64,000 nucleotides of DNA. It comes from Chiridota heheva. Taxonomy: Eukaryota > Echinodermata > Holothuroidea > Apodida > Chiridotidae. The DNA is taken from contig JAIGNY010000327.1 in NCBI GenBank assembly GCA_020152595.1, positions 1-64,000 of the forward strand. The letters are read 5' to 3'. The stretch's first letter is position 1; every line of letters starts with the position of its first letter. The position numbers and the translations under genes were made by a program. The notes beneath the pieces were generated by a model. The model saw only the letters and a list, made by a program, of their open reading frames with translations. It made no database searches and was not told the origin of the DNA. Of the stretch, positions 36,401 to 51,400 are shown in pieces.

Positions 36401-39400
36401 CAATTAGAGTAGGAATGGATACCAGACTAATAGCATGAGGTTCTTATTTTCTGGCAAAAACCTCAAAAGAAGAATTTAAGGATTAGGCTCGTAAAATCAG
36501 CTAAAAATTTTGATAACCTTTTTCCGGTTTACATTTCAAACATCAACTACAATTTTGTTCAATTGTTTAAACCAGGACAGGAAGTGAATGACCAATGTGT
36601 TTGCACATGGTTACACTAATCGCTTTTTGAATAGTGTTCAGAGAACCAGGCGTGAGTGACTCTCCTGCCAACAGGCCTACCATTTATCGTCCTCATCCGA
36701 GGGACAGTGACGGCCATCCAATCATTGTCCACTTCTACCAAAGGCAGGATGAGAGGTAGATGACATACGTCACACACAATTGAACCAATTTTACTAACAC
36801 TGGTGTACAATTTTAACATCATAATGTCATCAAGTGCATGACCAGAAACTGTAATGTTCGTTGTTTTTAGCATAGTAGATAAATGATTTTAAGACCTTTA
36901 TGTTGCAAAAGATCAAACACAGACATATAAAATCATTCTCACCTGGTTTGTGCATAGGCAAAATGTACCACTTAAAAATGTAAAATAGTTATTAACCATT
37001 TAATGCTCAACTGTCTTTCTCTCTTCATTAAAACAACATGACATAACACTATAATTTAAGTTTATGATTAATCATTACTATTAATACACTTATATTGCTT
37101 CTTTCAAGTAAATGTGGCAGAAATTTGCTTGGTTGCTTTTTGGGAACATTAGGAATCTGAGAAAAGCTCAGATTGATAAAAGGCTACCAAGTGTCAGACT
37201 TGTGGTTGATCCACGTTCAATGTTTTTGCATACATACAAACTTTGAATAAGTGGTAAATTGGGGGAACTCTAGATTTAATCCTACGAGTTTTGCTCTTCA
37301 AATTCAGCACTGATGATTTTCCAGACGCTCTTGCTGGAATCATATTGGGGTGTGGATTTCTTTATATTGCGTTTTGTGATGAAAACAAATGAAACGACCC
37401 CAAATTTTAACAACTGTACCTAAAGATTAGAGAGATCTTAAAGTAGAAGTTTCGTAGCCAAGCATGCCTATCTTACTAGTTAAGTTTGGTGGTTTTTAAC
37501 AGCATGTCCACAAGACTTCAACTAATTGCCAGGATTTTCTAAAGACAGCTTAGTGAAGTAAAGTCTGCTGATGAAATTAGGAGAAAAAAAAATATATTTT
37601 CAAAAAAATATATCATTGTGACATTGAGAGGGTGTGACACCACTCTTCAAAACGGTACTTTTATTTTTAAACAATTGTGTGGTATACTTAAAACATTTTA
37701 TCTCCTCAACAGAACAAGTTTTTAAGTAGTTTCTTCACTATCACATATGATAAACATGCTTCACCAGTAAACCCAAGTGCTTGACCACTCAACCAGTTCT
37801 TTCCCTTCACCTTCAAAAGCTTCCATGCAAAATGCTCTTAAATTGTAATAATGAATTGCGATTACCACTGAATACACAGGCATGGCTACGTTCATATTTA
37901 CATCAGTTTGATTAAGATCCTGGGGAAATGGCATTCCCTTTGTTTGCAAGAAATAAAGGAAGAAACAAAACACTTTGAAAAAGACAGCAAAGTTTTTTCT
38001 TCGGGAAAACGTATGAATTTAAGTTATTCATACCTGCTATACAAAGAAAACAGCAGGGTAAATAGAACTCAAAATCCTAGTTTTCCTGTTACACATAGTT
38101 AAAAAGACAAAGTCATAAGAAAAGAGTGAAGAGTGAAGTGAATCATTCTGCATGACCAACTGTATTAAGTATCATGCACATTTTTTTTTTTCTTCCCCCC
38201 TTTCCTTCCCAAACCGGAAAATAAAAATGTTTAGTGGTTCCGATGCATCCTTTTGATGTTGGTTAATTTTTCAAGTTTTACATTAAGCCCCACCTACTCA
38301 TTAATATGCTTGACATCACCACCAAAAACAATAGGGCACATCTACAGACCATGGGCTATCTGTGATGTATCTGTGACGTTACATATAAGTCACATATACC
38401 ACATGTGACATGAATGCAACTTATCATTCTTGAGATACCGTGTTTACAAGCTCTTCTCATCAAAATCATATTAGGCTCTGCCCACAATGCATATTGATGA
38501 ATTTCCACGTTTTAAAACTGTGAACACATACACATAATTATAACATCATAATTATACTAAATATCAAACAAAACGGACAAGCAGTTGTTGAAATATGAAC
38601 ATTTATAAATGTTTACATTAAGCCCCGCCCACTCATTTATATGCATGACATCACCACCAAAATAATAGGGCACATCTGTAGATCATGGGCTACCTGTGTT
38701 CCACATATAACATAAATCCAATGTGTCTTTCTGGAGATTTCGTGTTTACAAGCTCTATTTGGCAAAACCACATTAAGCCCCGCCCACTACACATATTAAT
38801 AAGATTCAATGTTTTTATACCATGAGCACTTGGACACTAGCTAACAACAGTATTGTACCAAATATGAAACAAAACAGACAAATGGTTGTTGAAATATGAG
38901 CATTTCAAAATCTTTATATTAAGCCCTGTCCACTCATTAATATGCATGACTTCAACACCAAAAACAATAGGGCACATCTTCGGACCATGGGCTATCTGTG
39001 CACCAAATATGACATGAATTTAATGTACCATTCTTGAGATATCATGTTTGCAAGATAGACGTAACACACACACACACACATACACACACACGCATGACAA
39101 GCAGATTGGATAGGTTCCAGATGCTGATCGCATCGGAACCAAAAATGACAGAAAATGGAGGATAAATACATATGCTGAATACACATGTGAAACCCATCCG
39201 ACATGATGAAAGTAGGTTAAGTTCACCCCACAAGCAGAGGTAGTCACATCCCAATAGATGATTTGATTCAACATGTCTCACTTCATCCTCTCTTGAGCTA
39301 TAATGCTCAAGTTATCTTCCACATGCTTCAGCACATCAATCTGAATCCCTACCCACCTGTCTGAATGCTTAGCCCACACCACAACAGGGACCAATCTGGG

Positions 39401-42400
39401 CAAGAGCACAGAGCTTTCTTGAGACTAAGAAAATGCAAATGCTTTGAAAAACATTGCCTTGGAAATTATTAGAGGGGTCAAAACATTGCCTTGGAAATTA
39501 TTAGAGGGGTCAAAACATTGCCTTGGAAATTATTAGAGGGGTCAAAACATTGCCTTGGAAATTATTAGAGGGGTCAAAACATTGCCTTGAAATTATTAGA
39601 GGGGTCAAAACATTGCCTTGGAAATTATTAGAGGGGTCAAAACATTGCCTTGGAAATTATTAGAGGGGTCAAAACATTGCCTTGGAAATTATTAGAGGGG
39701 TCAAAACATTGCCTTGGAAATTATTAGAGGGGTCAAAACATTGCCTTGGAAATTATTAGATGGGTCAAAACATTGCCTTGGAAATTATTAGAGGGGCCAT
39801 GGCCCCACTTACTCTGGCATTGTGAGCCCTGCACAAGCTACAAGATTCAGAAAAGCAACTCCCAAGTCTACCCTCCAGGCCACTTTCCCATTCTAAATTC
39901 AACATAAATTTCCCATCACAGTTTAGATTATCTTAAATTGTGTGCAATTAGAAGTTAAAATACCCACAACTCTGAAGTTACTCAGTATCTAAACAATGGA
40001 TTTGAAATGGCAGATATCACATGTTTCAAGTAAGAAATTTTTGAATTGAAACTCTTTTTTTTTGCATTTGGACCAACATTGTACTAAAACCATACAAAAC
40101 CCGAAACAGTTGATCTGAGATCCAGACGTAAGCTATGCAGAAATATAGTATCTAATTTGAAAAAATATGACTGAAATCATTCTCATATCATGAAAAACTG
40201 ATCTAAGCAAGGAATTCTCTGGTTAGAATGATCATAAGGAAACCAAAATTCCTTTCATGCAAAAATGAAATTATGGAAAATAAGTCACAACAAAACATGC
40301 TTTTATTCAGTTATTTTGTAAGTACTACAGAAGCATCTATTAGTAGATAAACTACATCCAATGACAAACATCATGCTCATTCAAGTCAAAAGTCTTCTTT
40401 AAATATTTTGCAAAAATTCAAAGTAATTCAGGTATTTTTTTGTAATCCCATGCTGGTAGAGCTACACATCTAATACAACATTGACAATATATGCTAATAA
40501 TAAATTATGTTGTTAAAACAAAACAGTAGCAAATTAATCTTTTTCAAAGTAAAATTCATGTGAATGAATTCTGTGACAGCCGAATTCTGACTAATTTTAG
40601 CTTCAGATACTCCCGAATTCTGATGGAACCAAAATAAGAATTTTCAAATAAAAAACAAAAGATAGTTAGAAAGCCTACATGTTTAACCAAAGTGGAACCG
40701 TTTTTGTGAAAGAATTTTCTGAATGAACTTTTTGCCAACGTATGAGGGTGAACCAAAATATGACGTAAAAATAAAGAACAAGGTCCCACCACATCACACA
40801 TTGATATGAGAAAACACTAGACGACAAATGTAAGAGGGCACAGAAATGGAAAAGAAATTTCTATTCAACTTGATCAGGCAATGTTTCTCTCAAGGTATTC
40901 ACTTGGTCGGTGCCGCGTCACAAACCTTTGCGCGATACACGTGGGCAAATCCATATACGTTTATTGTGTGCGGTACGTATGGCATGTAAACAACCACAGC
41001 TGATCGCTTTGTTTTCACTCCAATGCGGGGTAAATGCGCGCGGTTGCTATGTGGTCTGATGACCTCAGGTCACACTTCCGACCAAGTGAATAAAGGATGA
41101 TTCGAAAGCAATGGATATTAATGATGTTACTTAAACAGAAACTTCAAAGAATGCAAAATTACTTTTTTTCCCTGCTTGACACCACCCAAACACTGACCAC
41201 ATTCAACCAGGTTATAAGTACAAGCAAAAAATACACCACGATGACCAGTAAACCATCAACAGCCAAAAATGATGTTACTCGACCTACCATGAAATAATTA
41301 TATGCCTGTGGATGCATGGGGAACTGGTACGAGAGTAAAAAGGTTTATGGGATATAAAAGACAAGGAGGGAATAAGAAAAGAAGTAAAAAAAAGAGCAGA
41401 TGTCATAGTAGAAATTCAATGCATGTTACCAGTCTTAAATGCTCCCTCCTCCCCCCACTTCCCACACAAAAAAATTGTTAAAATATGTTAATTGTAGCCT
41501 ACAAATGAGTGATGAAATGTTTATTATTGTTGAACTCACTTCAGTGTTACTGAATACTAAACAATTTTCATCTTAAAGCTGCACAAGTCGTACTTGACAT
41601 TTAGTAATTATCTTAAAGCAAGAACTTTTGAACATGAGTTTAGTAAAAAATCTATGTACATTCAAATCAAGGAAATAGTGATCAAACTTTTGTTTTCATA
41701 TTAAAGTGATGATCCCAAGACTTTTATCCAGTGCTACTCTTTTAAAGAAATTATCTATGAATGAAAATACCCTGGTTTCTGATCCGCTCTGATTAATGTA
41801 ATTTATTCTTACTTTTAAAATTTGCATCTGGTGAATGTACGCAAGCTACTATGTATGTTATTTCTGTCTCATCAAACTTGAAATCAAACCGATTTCAACT
41901 GCAAACGAGGCAAGTATGCATGATTTTAGCATTTTCCAGGCTTAACGACATACATAATTAGTTTCTATACACAAATAATATTTCCTCAGCAAAAAGAGTT
42001 AAGCATATGCAAATTTAATATAAGGTTAAAGCAGTATCAATTGCATGGGAGTTTTGAGAGAAAGTCTGAAGCAAAAAAAAGGACAAAAATTTGTGACAAG
42101 GTAAAAAATGAGCAATTACCAGTTGTGGCTGTAATTGGGTCATTCCAATCATTGGAGCCTGAAGCTGCGGTTGCTGCTGTGACTGTAAAACTTGGGGCTG
42201 TAAAGGAGCGCTTTGTGATAGGAGGGCAGTATTGCTTTGTACTGTGGTCACGGACATTGAATGGCTTTGCTGAGTGACAGTCGTCGCAGAAAACGAGGAA
42301 CTCTGAAAATCACCAAATGACTCGGTAGCCCTGTGAATGCCAAAACCATCAATGAGATGTTGTGAAGACAGCTATAAAGTGTCAGTAATAAAGTTTGTAA

Positions 42401-45400
42401 ATGGACAACTTTCAATAAATTGAATGCGAATATTTGATACTTTTGTGAATTTCATTTTTTTTTTTTAGTTTTCTATGTCAATAGTTCTTGAACATGATAC
42501 CAAGCACAACAAGACATTCGTAAAATTCAATTAATTTAGGTGCAGTTGATAACTTTATTTTTATAATACTGAAGTTCTATGGACATAATGGAGTATTAAT
42601 ATCTCAGCAGATCAGTTTTGCATTTTAAACAGTTTTGATGTAATTCTTTAAATTAGTATCCTAAATCTTAGTAAATGAAATGCTGTGAAAGTCTATTTCT
42701 GCTAGAATTTATTTGGGCAAAGACTCAAAAACTTTTGGTCAAAATTTGGTACAAACTTTTAAAGAATTATGATAAATATTCAGAAAACAAAGGATTTACT
42801 AGAGAAAATACCAAGGTTGTCCTATGCTACATCCAAAATTTGCATAAAATATACAAATTGATGCAGGCCTGAGATTTTAATTATTTTGTCAGAATGAATG
42901 AAAAGTTCCCTACGTAAACACAAATGCTAAGATGAAAGAAAGGCATGCATAACAAATTGAAAAGAAGCTTTTTGTTCAAACATGTAAAAGATGCTATCCA
43001 TCAGGAATGTAACATCCAAAAGATTTCTTACCCATTTGTTTGTGAAGGTGGTTGTGTACTGGACTGGAAATTACCCATGTCAGAAGAAGGGGCAGCTTGA
43101 AGTGGGGCGATATGGGTAATTGGGGCCACAGGGACTGTAGATGTTCCTGCACGAGGATTAAAGTCATCTAAACTATTTGCAGCTTGGGATGAAGAAAAGT
43201 CCGCAAAGAAATCTTGTTGACCATTGGACGTCGGCTGGTTGGTATTGCTTGAAGGAATGCTAAGAAGGTCATCTATATTTAATGAAGGTTTGGTAGATGA
43301 CTGTGGTAGAAAGAAAAAAAAAAGGTCACAATCAGTTTTTGTGAAAAAATGTTTCTGGTGATATTGGCAAACGAGAGCATTGATCAAAGATGTAAGCCTT
43401 AAAATAGCACTCTTCCATGAAGACTACAACAATGTGCGTATAATGTCCACTGTTTGATAGCTTCACTTTATTGTATATAAAGCTAATATTGAAAAAGTAA
43501 AAACGAAAGTATTGTGTGTGTGATGTGCCAAGCTAATTGGAAGCATTTTAAGTCACATACAAGATTGGCCCAAATAAAGAATGTATTTTGAGGTACTGAA
43601 CCTGTTGTATTGAGTTGGAATCTCCCCCATAGGTAGAAGCTGCCCCTAAGTCCACCTTTTTGCCGGACCGCATCGTTCTTTTTGTCCGCCTCTCTGTTCT
43701 GGTTGTAGACGTAAATGTTTCCTCATTCTCCTCCTCATCCTTAAACTCAACTTTGGGCTTCCTGCCTGGAGGAAAGTCTTCTTCTTCATCGTTAAAGTCG
43801 TCCTCTCTGGGGGAGGAAGAAGTAAAGCCATAAGGAATGAATCAAGATGGTCATCAATTAAAGTACTTAGACGGTACTATGGGTAAGGCAGATCACTTAG
43901 ATTGTAGTCAAATTTATTACAACCTACAAATTATGTGATTTGATTGAAATTGTTTTCCACCTAGCTCAGCACAAAAAAGGAGGAATCAAAATTTCAGTCA
44001 TGGGAAGTGTGGTAGCTCAGTGGTAGTGTCCGACTCATAATCCAAAAGATACTGGGTTCAATTCAGACCCTGGATACCACATTGTGCTCTTGAGCAATTA
44101 CTCCAGTTCATTCAACTGTGAAATGAGTACCAGTTTGCAGGGGAGTTAGCTTGTGAGGTACTGGTGTCCATTCTGGGGGAGGGGGGATTTAACATGTCAG
44201 TATAAGAAATAAGTAAGTTATGATGCCATCAAGCCTCGAGTGCTTAAATCCTGTTTCCATGGTGCTAAGCGAATGAGAGTATATGACTTCCCTGGGTGGG
44301 AAACCAGTCCATCGCAGATTAACTTCCCAGCCAAAAGTGGTACTCATTTCACAGCTGAGTGAACTGGAGCAAATGAGGTGAAGTGTCTTGCTCGAAGCAG
44401 CGCCCAGGCTGAGATTCGATCCTGGTACCCTTTGAGATTGAGACAGACATCCTAACCACTGGGCTACTACACTCCCACCAAAAATAAGCTCTCACTTTTC
44501 AATAAGAATGCTACAATAGTTAAGATAGCCAGTAGTTAAGGTAGCCAGTATGTGCTGTAACTCTTGTAAATAGGCCTTCCACTCTGATCACTTTTGATCA
44601 TACTTTGAACAAGATATCAAAGTTTGTTCCCTTTCTATGGTTTTCTATTGTATGAAATGGACATATTTACCATTAAGGACATAAATCAAACATACAAAAA
44701 TTGTACTTTGATTGCCTAAAATCCATTAGTTTTCGGATATGATAACTCAAAGAAAGTATACTGACTTAGGGGCAAGACAATATGGCATGCACATGCCATT
44801 TTTAATGACCAGTTCACCATTTTTGTTTGGTTTGTTGTTTAATGGCACTGCGACAGTCAGAGTCAAATGTGCAAAGAGGGTGTTAACAAATTAAGGTGTA
44901 AGACTTAAGGCAGAGAGATGGAGGATTGAGAGGGATTGTCTGTGCACTAATGCTGGGTCCCAGTTTCTTAAAGGAATATTCCTGTGAATTTTCATTACCA
45001 TTGTTGTGATAGAGGACTAGTACAGAAACAAACTGGTTAACAAAAAAAAAAAAAAAAAACTGTGTTGATATCTTATTATGTTTTAAATCTTCATTTAATA
45101 AGAACTCATGTTCAACTTGATAGAATTGCTTGCAATGTTCAATATTAAGATGCTCAATTACTTTCAGGCTAACACCCAAACTTCCTGCATCTAAACAAGA
45201 GGTTTAATGTTCTTTTTCTCTGTGTATTTTCACCTTTCCAAGACCTTTCTCCCTTGAAAAACTTCTGAAAAAGTTTTCACTCTTCAATACACTTCACAAT
45301 GCACACATATGTCCATAATCTCAAACACGTTCTTTGTACTGTGTTTACGTTTGTGTAAATAATCCAACCATGCAATTATGCCGAGCAAATTCCTTCCTAA

Positions 45401-48400
45401 AAGGATCTTTGAACCAAAAACTAATAAATGAGAAGAGCTTGTGCAAACACATCAATTATTACAATCAACATGGGGGAAGAAGTCTCATGTAAAACGCCAA
45501 ACCATGGCTCTGTTTTGTACCTACATGTCTAAAAAAAAAACCAAAAAACAATTCCCAAACACTTATCAAAGATTACTTTGGAACTGTTCACCAATTTGAA
45601 TAAGCAGAATTTTCATGAAAATTGTATTGACATAATGAAGATGTTATTTTGTTGTGGAGGGTGAGTTTATAAAGATGATGAACAGCTAAACAATACATCA
45701 CTGTACAGAAGGAGCATATGAACGAGCTAAACAGTAGTTAGCTAATGTAGATCCAATTTTAATCAGCAATTTCATCAATTTTGATATCATTTACTCTGTG
45801 TGTATGCTAACAGAAAGTATTTTAACATACGTTATGGTGTAAGTTATTTCAATTACAAAATATGATGGACAAATCAATTTTTGGATTTTGTGAACGATTG
45901 TTGAAACAATGGTCAATCCCAAAAACCTGTGACCACCTCAGCTATCCTTCAAAGCAGACAAAAACCTTCACATAAAATGAACATGTTGTTATAATGTTTG
46001 TTTGTTCGATGAGGGCTTAACGGCACCACGACAACGAAGGTCAAATTGTGCCTGAGAGGTCAGATCATTCTAGAGGTAGGAAGGAAAGGAAACAGGGGGG
46101 AATGAGAGATATTCAAGAACAAAAATTAAGAATGCTGTGATCAAAAGAGGAGGTGCATGGCTGAAACAAAAACAAAGTAGAGAGGGGGCGGAAGAGGAGA
46201 ATTAAATATGGTTGTAGAGGGAAGCATGATGAAGGAAGGAGATAATTTTATCCGGAGGATTTTTCTAGAAGAATTCAGCAATTGTTATAAATACAATGCA
46301 TGACATAGCCAAGGCTCAGGATTGTAGTAATATTGATACGCACGCATACTCTGCTGGTGATCCATCTGAATCATATTCCTCCTGGTCCTTCTTCCAGCTT
46401 CCAAACCTATTCTTCCGTCGTGAGTCATCAATCTGATCATCAAAGTCTTTGACTTTATTTCTATTTGTGTTACTACGTGGTTCACTGTCATATCTATCAC
46501 CTGAAGAAAAACATGAAATAGATTGACTTAATTCCATACTATTTAAACAATAGGAAACCTTTCTTTCATGGGTAACTTTCATCACAATTAGTGCTGTCAC
46601 GAATGGATCTATTATGTATCGATTATCGTGGAGAAAAATATCACGATTATTTTGATATATCGCGATATTTTTCAAGAAAACTGACTCAAGACACAAATTG
46701 CTAATGTCACTAACGTTACTTCTTTTATGATCAATGCAAGAAAAAATGATTTCCAGATCTAGCAGATCGCGTGACTATTACGTTTATCACAAATCATGCA
46801 CAAGTTTGGTAATTCAGTCACGTGACCATGAATCATCGAAGTGAGAGGCATGTTCTGGGACAAATTTTCGTTCTTTTTGCCAACTTACATCGGAACGTGC
46901 CAGTGTGGGGTGACGGAGCAAATTCTTTTTTTAATGTTGCACGTTATTTTTGCAAATTTTTAAGACCTAAACTTGACTTTTATTCAGATCTATTAGCGTA
47001 ACGTTAGAATTGTAACGTACGAAGTAGCCTAGCCTAGTTGCACGAAAATTTCTTTCTTACTTGAGTATTAGTTTTTGGTATCGTGGTATGTCGCGAGAGG
47101 CATATTTATGTCGTGGGAAAAGAGATATCGCGATAATCGACTTGTCATGACAGAACTAATCACAATACATAAAATAAGAATATGAAATTACAGGATAGGT
47201 TTTAATAGGAAATAACAAAGGAATAACAGAATAAAGACTTCACAATATTTAAACTAATTTTCACAGATCAAATTCAAGCTAGCTTTTGGCTTTTCTGTAT
47301 TTGACCCATTTCATCAGGGTAAAGATTACTGAATGCAACTTTTCCATGATAGGATGCAGATAATGATCGTTAAGGAAATCCTGTATTAACAAATCTTACA
47401 CCAACTCTGACTTCAACACATTTGACACTGACCAATGAAGGAAATTAACCATGAACAAATAACAAACTTAGGCATTTATGTTCAGTACTAAAGGTATAGA
47501 AACTTTTGACCACACTCTTGTGGTATTTTAACAACTATCCCTTCTTAACCTATTAAATTACATCTGGATTAAATGTTACACATTCTATAGTGTCTTATCA
47601 ATATTTAATTTGTTATATTTTCACTATACAATCCTTTATGTACATCAGCTTTTAATCATAATATCTGTTTTCAGTGTGAAAAATACTTAACTTATCTTTC
47701 CAAAAAAATCTAAAATGCTAAGAAAAAAATCATTTTGAATTAGCTGACTTTCCTACACAGGATAAGTACGGTATCAGGGGTATAAACTTTGCACAAATAA
47801 TCAGGTTTGTACTATAAATGAAATATATAAACCATGTGAGAGTGTACTCACTATATCTTCCACTTCCTTGATAGCAAGACATCCCTACATATTTATCCTT
47901 GGCTTTCCTTGCCTTCTTGCGCTCCCCTCGTAGCCTTTCATCATCTTGGATAAAGTCCATGACATCTTTTACCTTTGACCTCACTAAGATGGAAAATAAA
48001 TTAAGATAAAATGTATTATTTATATTTATTTATACTATTATCTATTGTTGGTGGAACAACATCTTTACAATATATGTGTATGTGTGGACAGGATAGAAGT
48101 GGGGATACATTACTAATGTCCTTGCAGCCCCCTGCCCCACACATTTTGCACATTGACACTAAAATCTATGATTAGATCCTCACATTGGATTCTGCCCATG
48201 CAATTGCCACAAATAGCCTCTGTCCTGATAAAACCTTTTTCCTTCCTTTAAACATTCCTTTCCTTCACTTAAGTTTGTTTGTTTGTTTGATGGGAGCTTA
48301 ACAGCACCACGACAACGAAGGTCAAATTGGCCTGAGAGGTCAGATCATTCTAGAGGTAGGAAGGAAAGGAAACAGGGGGGAATGAGAGAAATTCAAGAAC

Positions 48401-51400
48401 AAAAAGTCAGAAAGCTGTAATCGAAAGAGGAGGTGCATGGTTGAAACAAAAACAAAGTAGAGAGAGGGGGTGGAAGAGGAGAATTAAATATGGTTGTAGA
48501 GGGAAGCATGATGAAGGAAAGAGAAAAAATTTTCTGGAGGATTTTTCTGGAAGAATTTAGCAATTGAGTTGTGGAGAGCGAGGGAAGCTCTGGGAAGGTT
48601 GTACAGGGGGCAAGCAAGGAGAACGTGATGGATTGTGAGGGTGCAATGGCATTTGTTGCAGAGGGGTTAGGGGAGCCAATAAGGAGGCGGGAGTGAGTGT
48701 GACCTATTCTAAGACGGGTAAGCTGCATGTATGATGTACAACAATTCACTAACGCTTTAACTAGAGATTATTCTGAAAAGAATCAACTAAACCTAAATGT
48801 CAAGCCATTGCAGCTTAGATCAACTAAAGTAGAAAGAAATGCAGAACCTTTTAATTCAATTTCTTAAAATACTCAAAGTCATCGCAAGTGTGATGATCCA
48901 AACAACATACATGAATGGCAACAATCAGATGTACAAATCAATGGCATATTTGATATATTTACACTTGATGATTGTAAAAGGGAGGATACAGAGATAAGTT
49001 GGGAGGATACAGAAGTAACTTGGGAGATGGCACAAGATTTCTCAAAGCTCTTGTAAAGATGACATCTAAAGCTTCACGGTACCAGGTTACTTACGGTAGA
49101 AAAATTAAACTGCAGGCACAGAGTATAATAGGTCCCTCATTTTTGTATGCAGCTGAAAAATCCCTTTGCAAATTGCAACACAACAATAATTTGATTTCAT
49201 AATTCAGTACCACTTAGGCCCTATTTAAAACTATACTTATAATTGAAGCAAAAAGAAGGAAATCTTCCGAATATCTTAGGCTGTTTTTCAAGTAGGCCTA
49301 CATTCGTCATTATTGCTGTTCTTTTAATCTGAATTGGCCCAAATGTGCATTTGCTATTGCACAATAGCTACTCCGAGGTCCCCCCTATATCCTTATAGGG
49401 TATTTGTCTCTTATGTCAGACTGCTTGAAGAGCGTAACTTTTGAGCTTACACATAAACAGGAAAGAAAATGTCTGCTAATGAGCATAAACAGTATTAGCC
49501 CACTCCTCACCAAATGCATATTTCCTTCGTCAAAATTAAAAGCTGTACTTCCAGCAATATTAAAACGACTCATGGTTTGATATCAAACGGAATTACTTTG
49601 TATTCCATAAACCCACTTTGTAGTCTTTGTTTGGCAAGGTTTTTGATCATGGCAGAATTCAGTCGGGCAATACACTTTAAGCTACCAACATCGAAAATCA
49701 AAGAATAAACTTTGGTTCAACATTGTGTTTCAAACATTTAGCAGCGAAAAACAATATTTTTATTCATTCAGTAATTGTGTTTAATGAAAAATAACACATG
49801 TATCTGAACATTCTTTTTCTACATGCATTTCTCTGATGATGTATAGAGATAATAATATTCATATATGTATGTTAATAAGCAAAGAATGTATGTAAAACCA
49901 GCTACACTATGAACCAATGAAATAATTTGTAGTTAGTCCCTCAAGCGATAAGCACATGAAACATCCAATACACACAACACGTGACAGCGATGGAAGTTCC
50001 ATCGCTAGCACTTACAGTAATATGCAGTGAACGGCAGATCTTTTTAAAAGCTAAAACCTACAGTAAATGGGGTTGAAATGTGTATTTCTTTTCATATTTG
50101 AACAGTTTGGACTGGATTCAGCTTTTAGAAATATATTATACACATGTAAATGTCACAGGGGATGGAATTCAAATTATTGAGAGTTAATAGTCTTTTTTTC
50201 TTGACAATAATATCATGAATGGTTATCAAAGTGACAAAAACAAGTGGATATTTCATTCCCGTTGTGCATTAATTATTCCGTAGTGATTTTTCCCCTTCCT
50301 CAATGATCATTATTATCATGTTATTTTTAGCGATGGTTTTTTCCAGCAGAAAGTTGCAATTCTCCTACTCCTAAAACCTCAAAATTATAAACGAAAAAGT
50401 TACCATGGCAGCACTTGATTTAAGGAGCTGTTGACAGGTCCTGCTTTAATCAAGGGCCTTTAATACTGAGTTGTTTGTGAATGGAACTAACACATTGTAG
50501 GCAGTTGAAAAGAGCATCAAGCTAGGTTTCGTTAAGTGCATAAATTTCAATCATTTTTGCATTTGTGTGTTTGATTTTCTTCTTGGTATCAATTAAATTT
50601 TATTCGTGACATTGTAAACCTTAACCAAAAGTATTTTGTTCAGAGAAACGGTGAAATAATGTTTTTATATTACCAATGCCCCCATGTAGTAAATGTTTCA
50701 ATCTTTATGTGTACATTACATTAATAAAATCTAAAGTTCTCATTTGATAAATGTGATGTGTGTGTTTTAGACCTCATGGCTTGTTCCAGGGTTACATTTT
50801 CTTGGAAGTTGTATTCAACCAGGGATACTATTATGGACAAACTATTTGTGTTATCACATTGAAGTTTGGATAAAATTTGCATAGTGGGTTGTTTTTAAAC
50901 AATAAACACTAGATCTTTGCTTTCCGTTTTATTTCTTTTGCATTCAACAAACATCATACAATCATACATCAGTTAGTTACAGTAAATAGAACACTTTTTT
51001 TAATAACAAAATATGTACATTTTTTAATGAAAATGATCTCAGGAAAGGAAAATATAAACTTTGTTGATTTTCACTCTTTTTCTGTTTAAAAAAGAAGTAA
51101 AAACCGAGTATATCTATAAACATTAGTAACTTTAATGACATCTCCCATTTAAAAAACAGGAAATTTATAGACAAAAAACAGACCAGAATCCATTTTGAAA
51201 AGAACTGTTCAGGAATACTGACACTAATAACAAAAAGAAAATAATCACTAAGTTAGGATTTATTAAAGTACATTTGATATTGTCAGGCAATGAACTTAAT
51301 ATTCCTGGACTACGTAGCAAAATGTAAGCTTTGTGAAGTTAAAATGACCAGATAACAATGTTACCCAATAAGATAGGAATGTAAGACAGAATGCGGCACA

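Noticed and set aside
36616-36873. 85-codon minus-strand frame
   Set aside because: No recognisable domain, no splice sites and no phase that would fit CLINT1.
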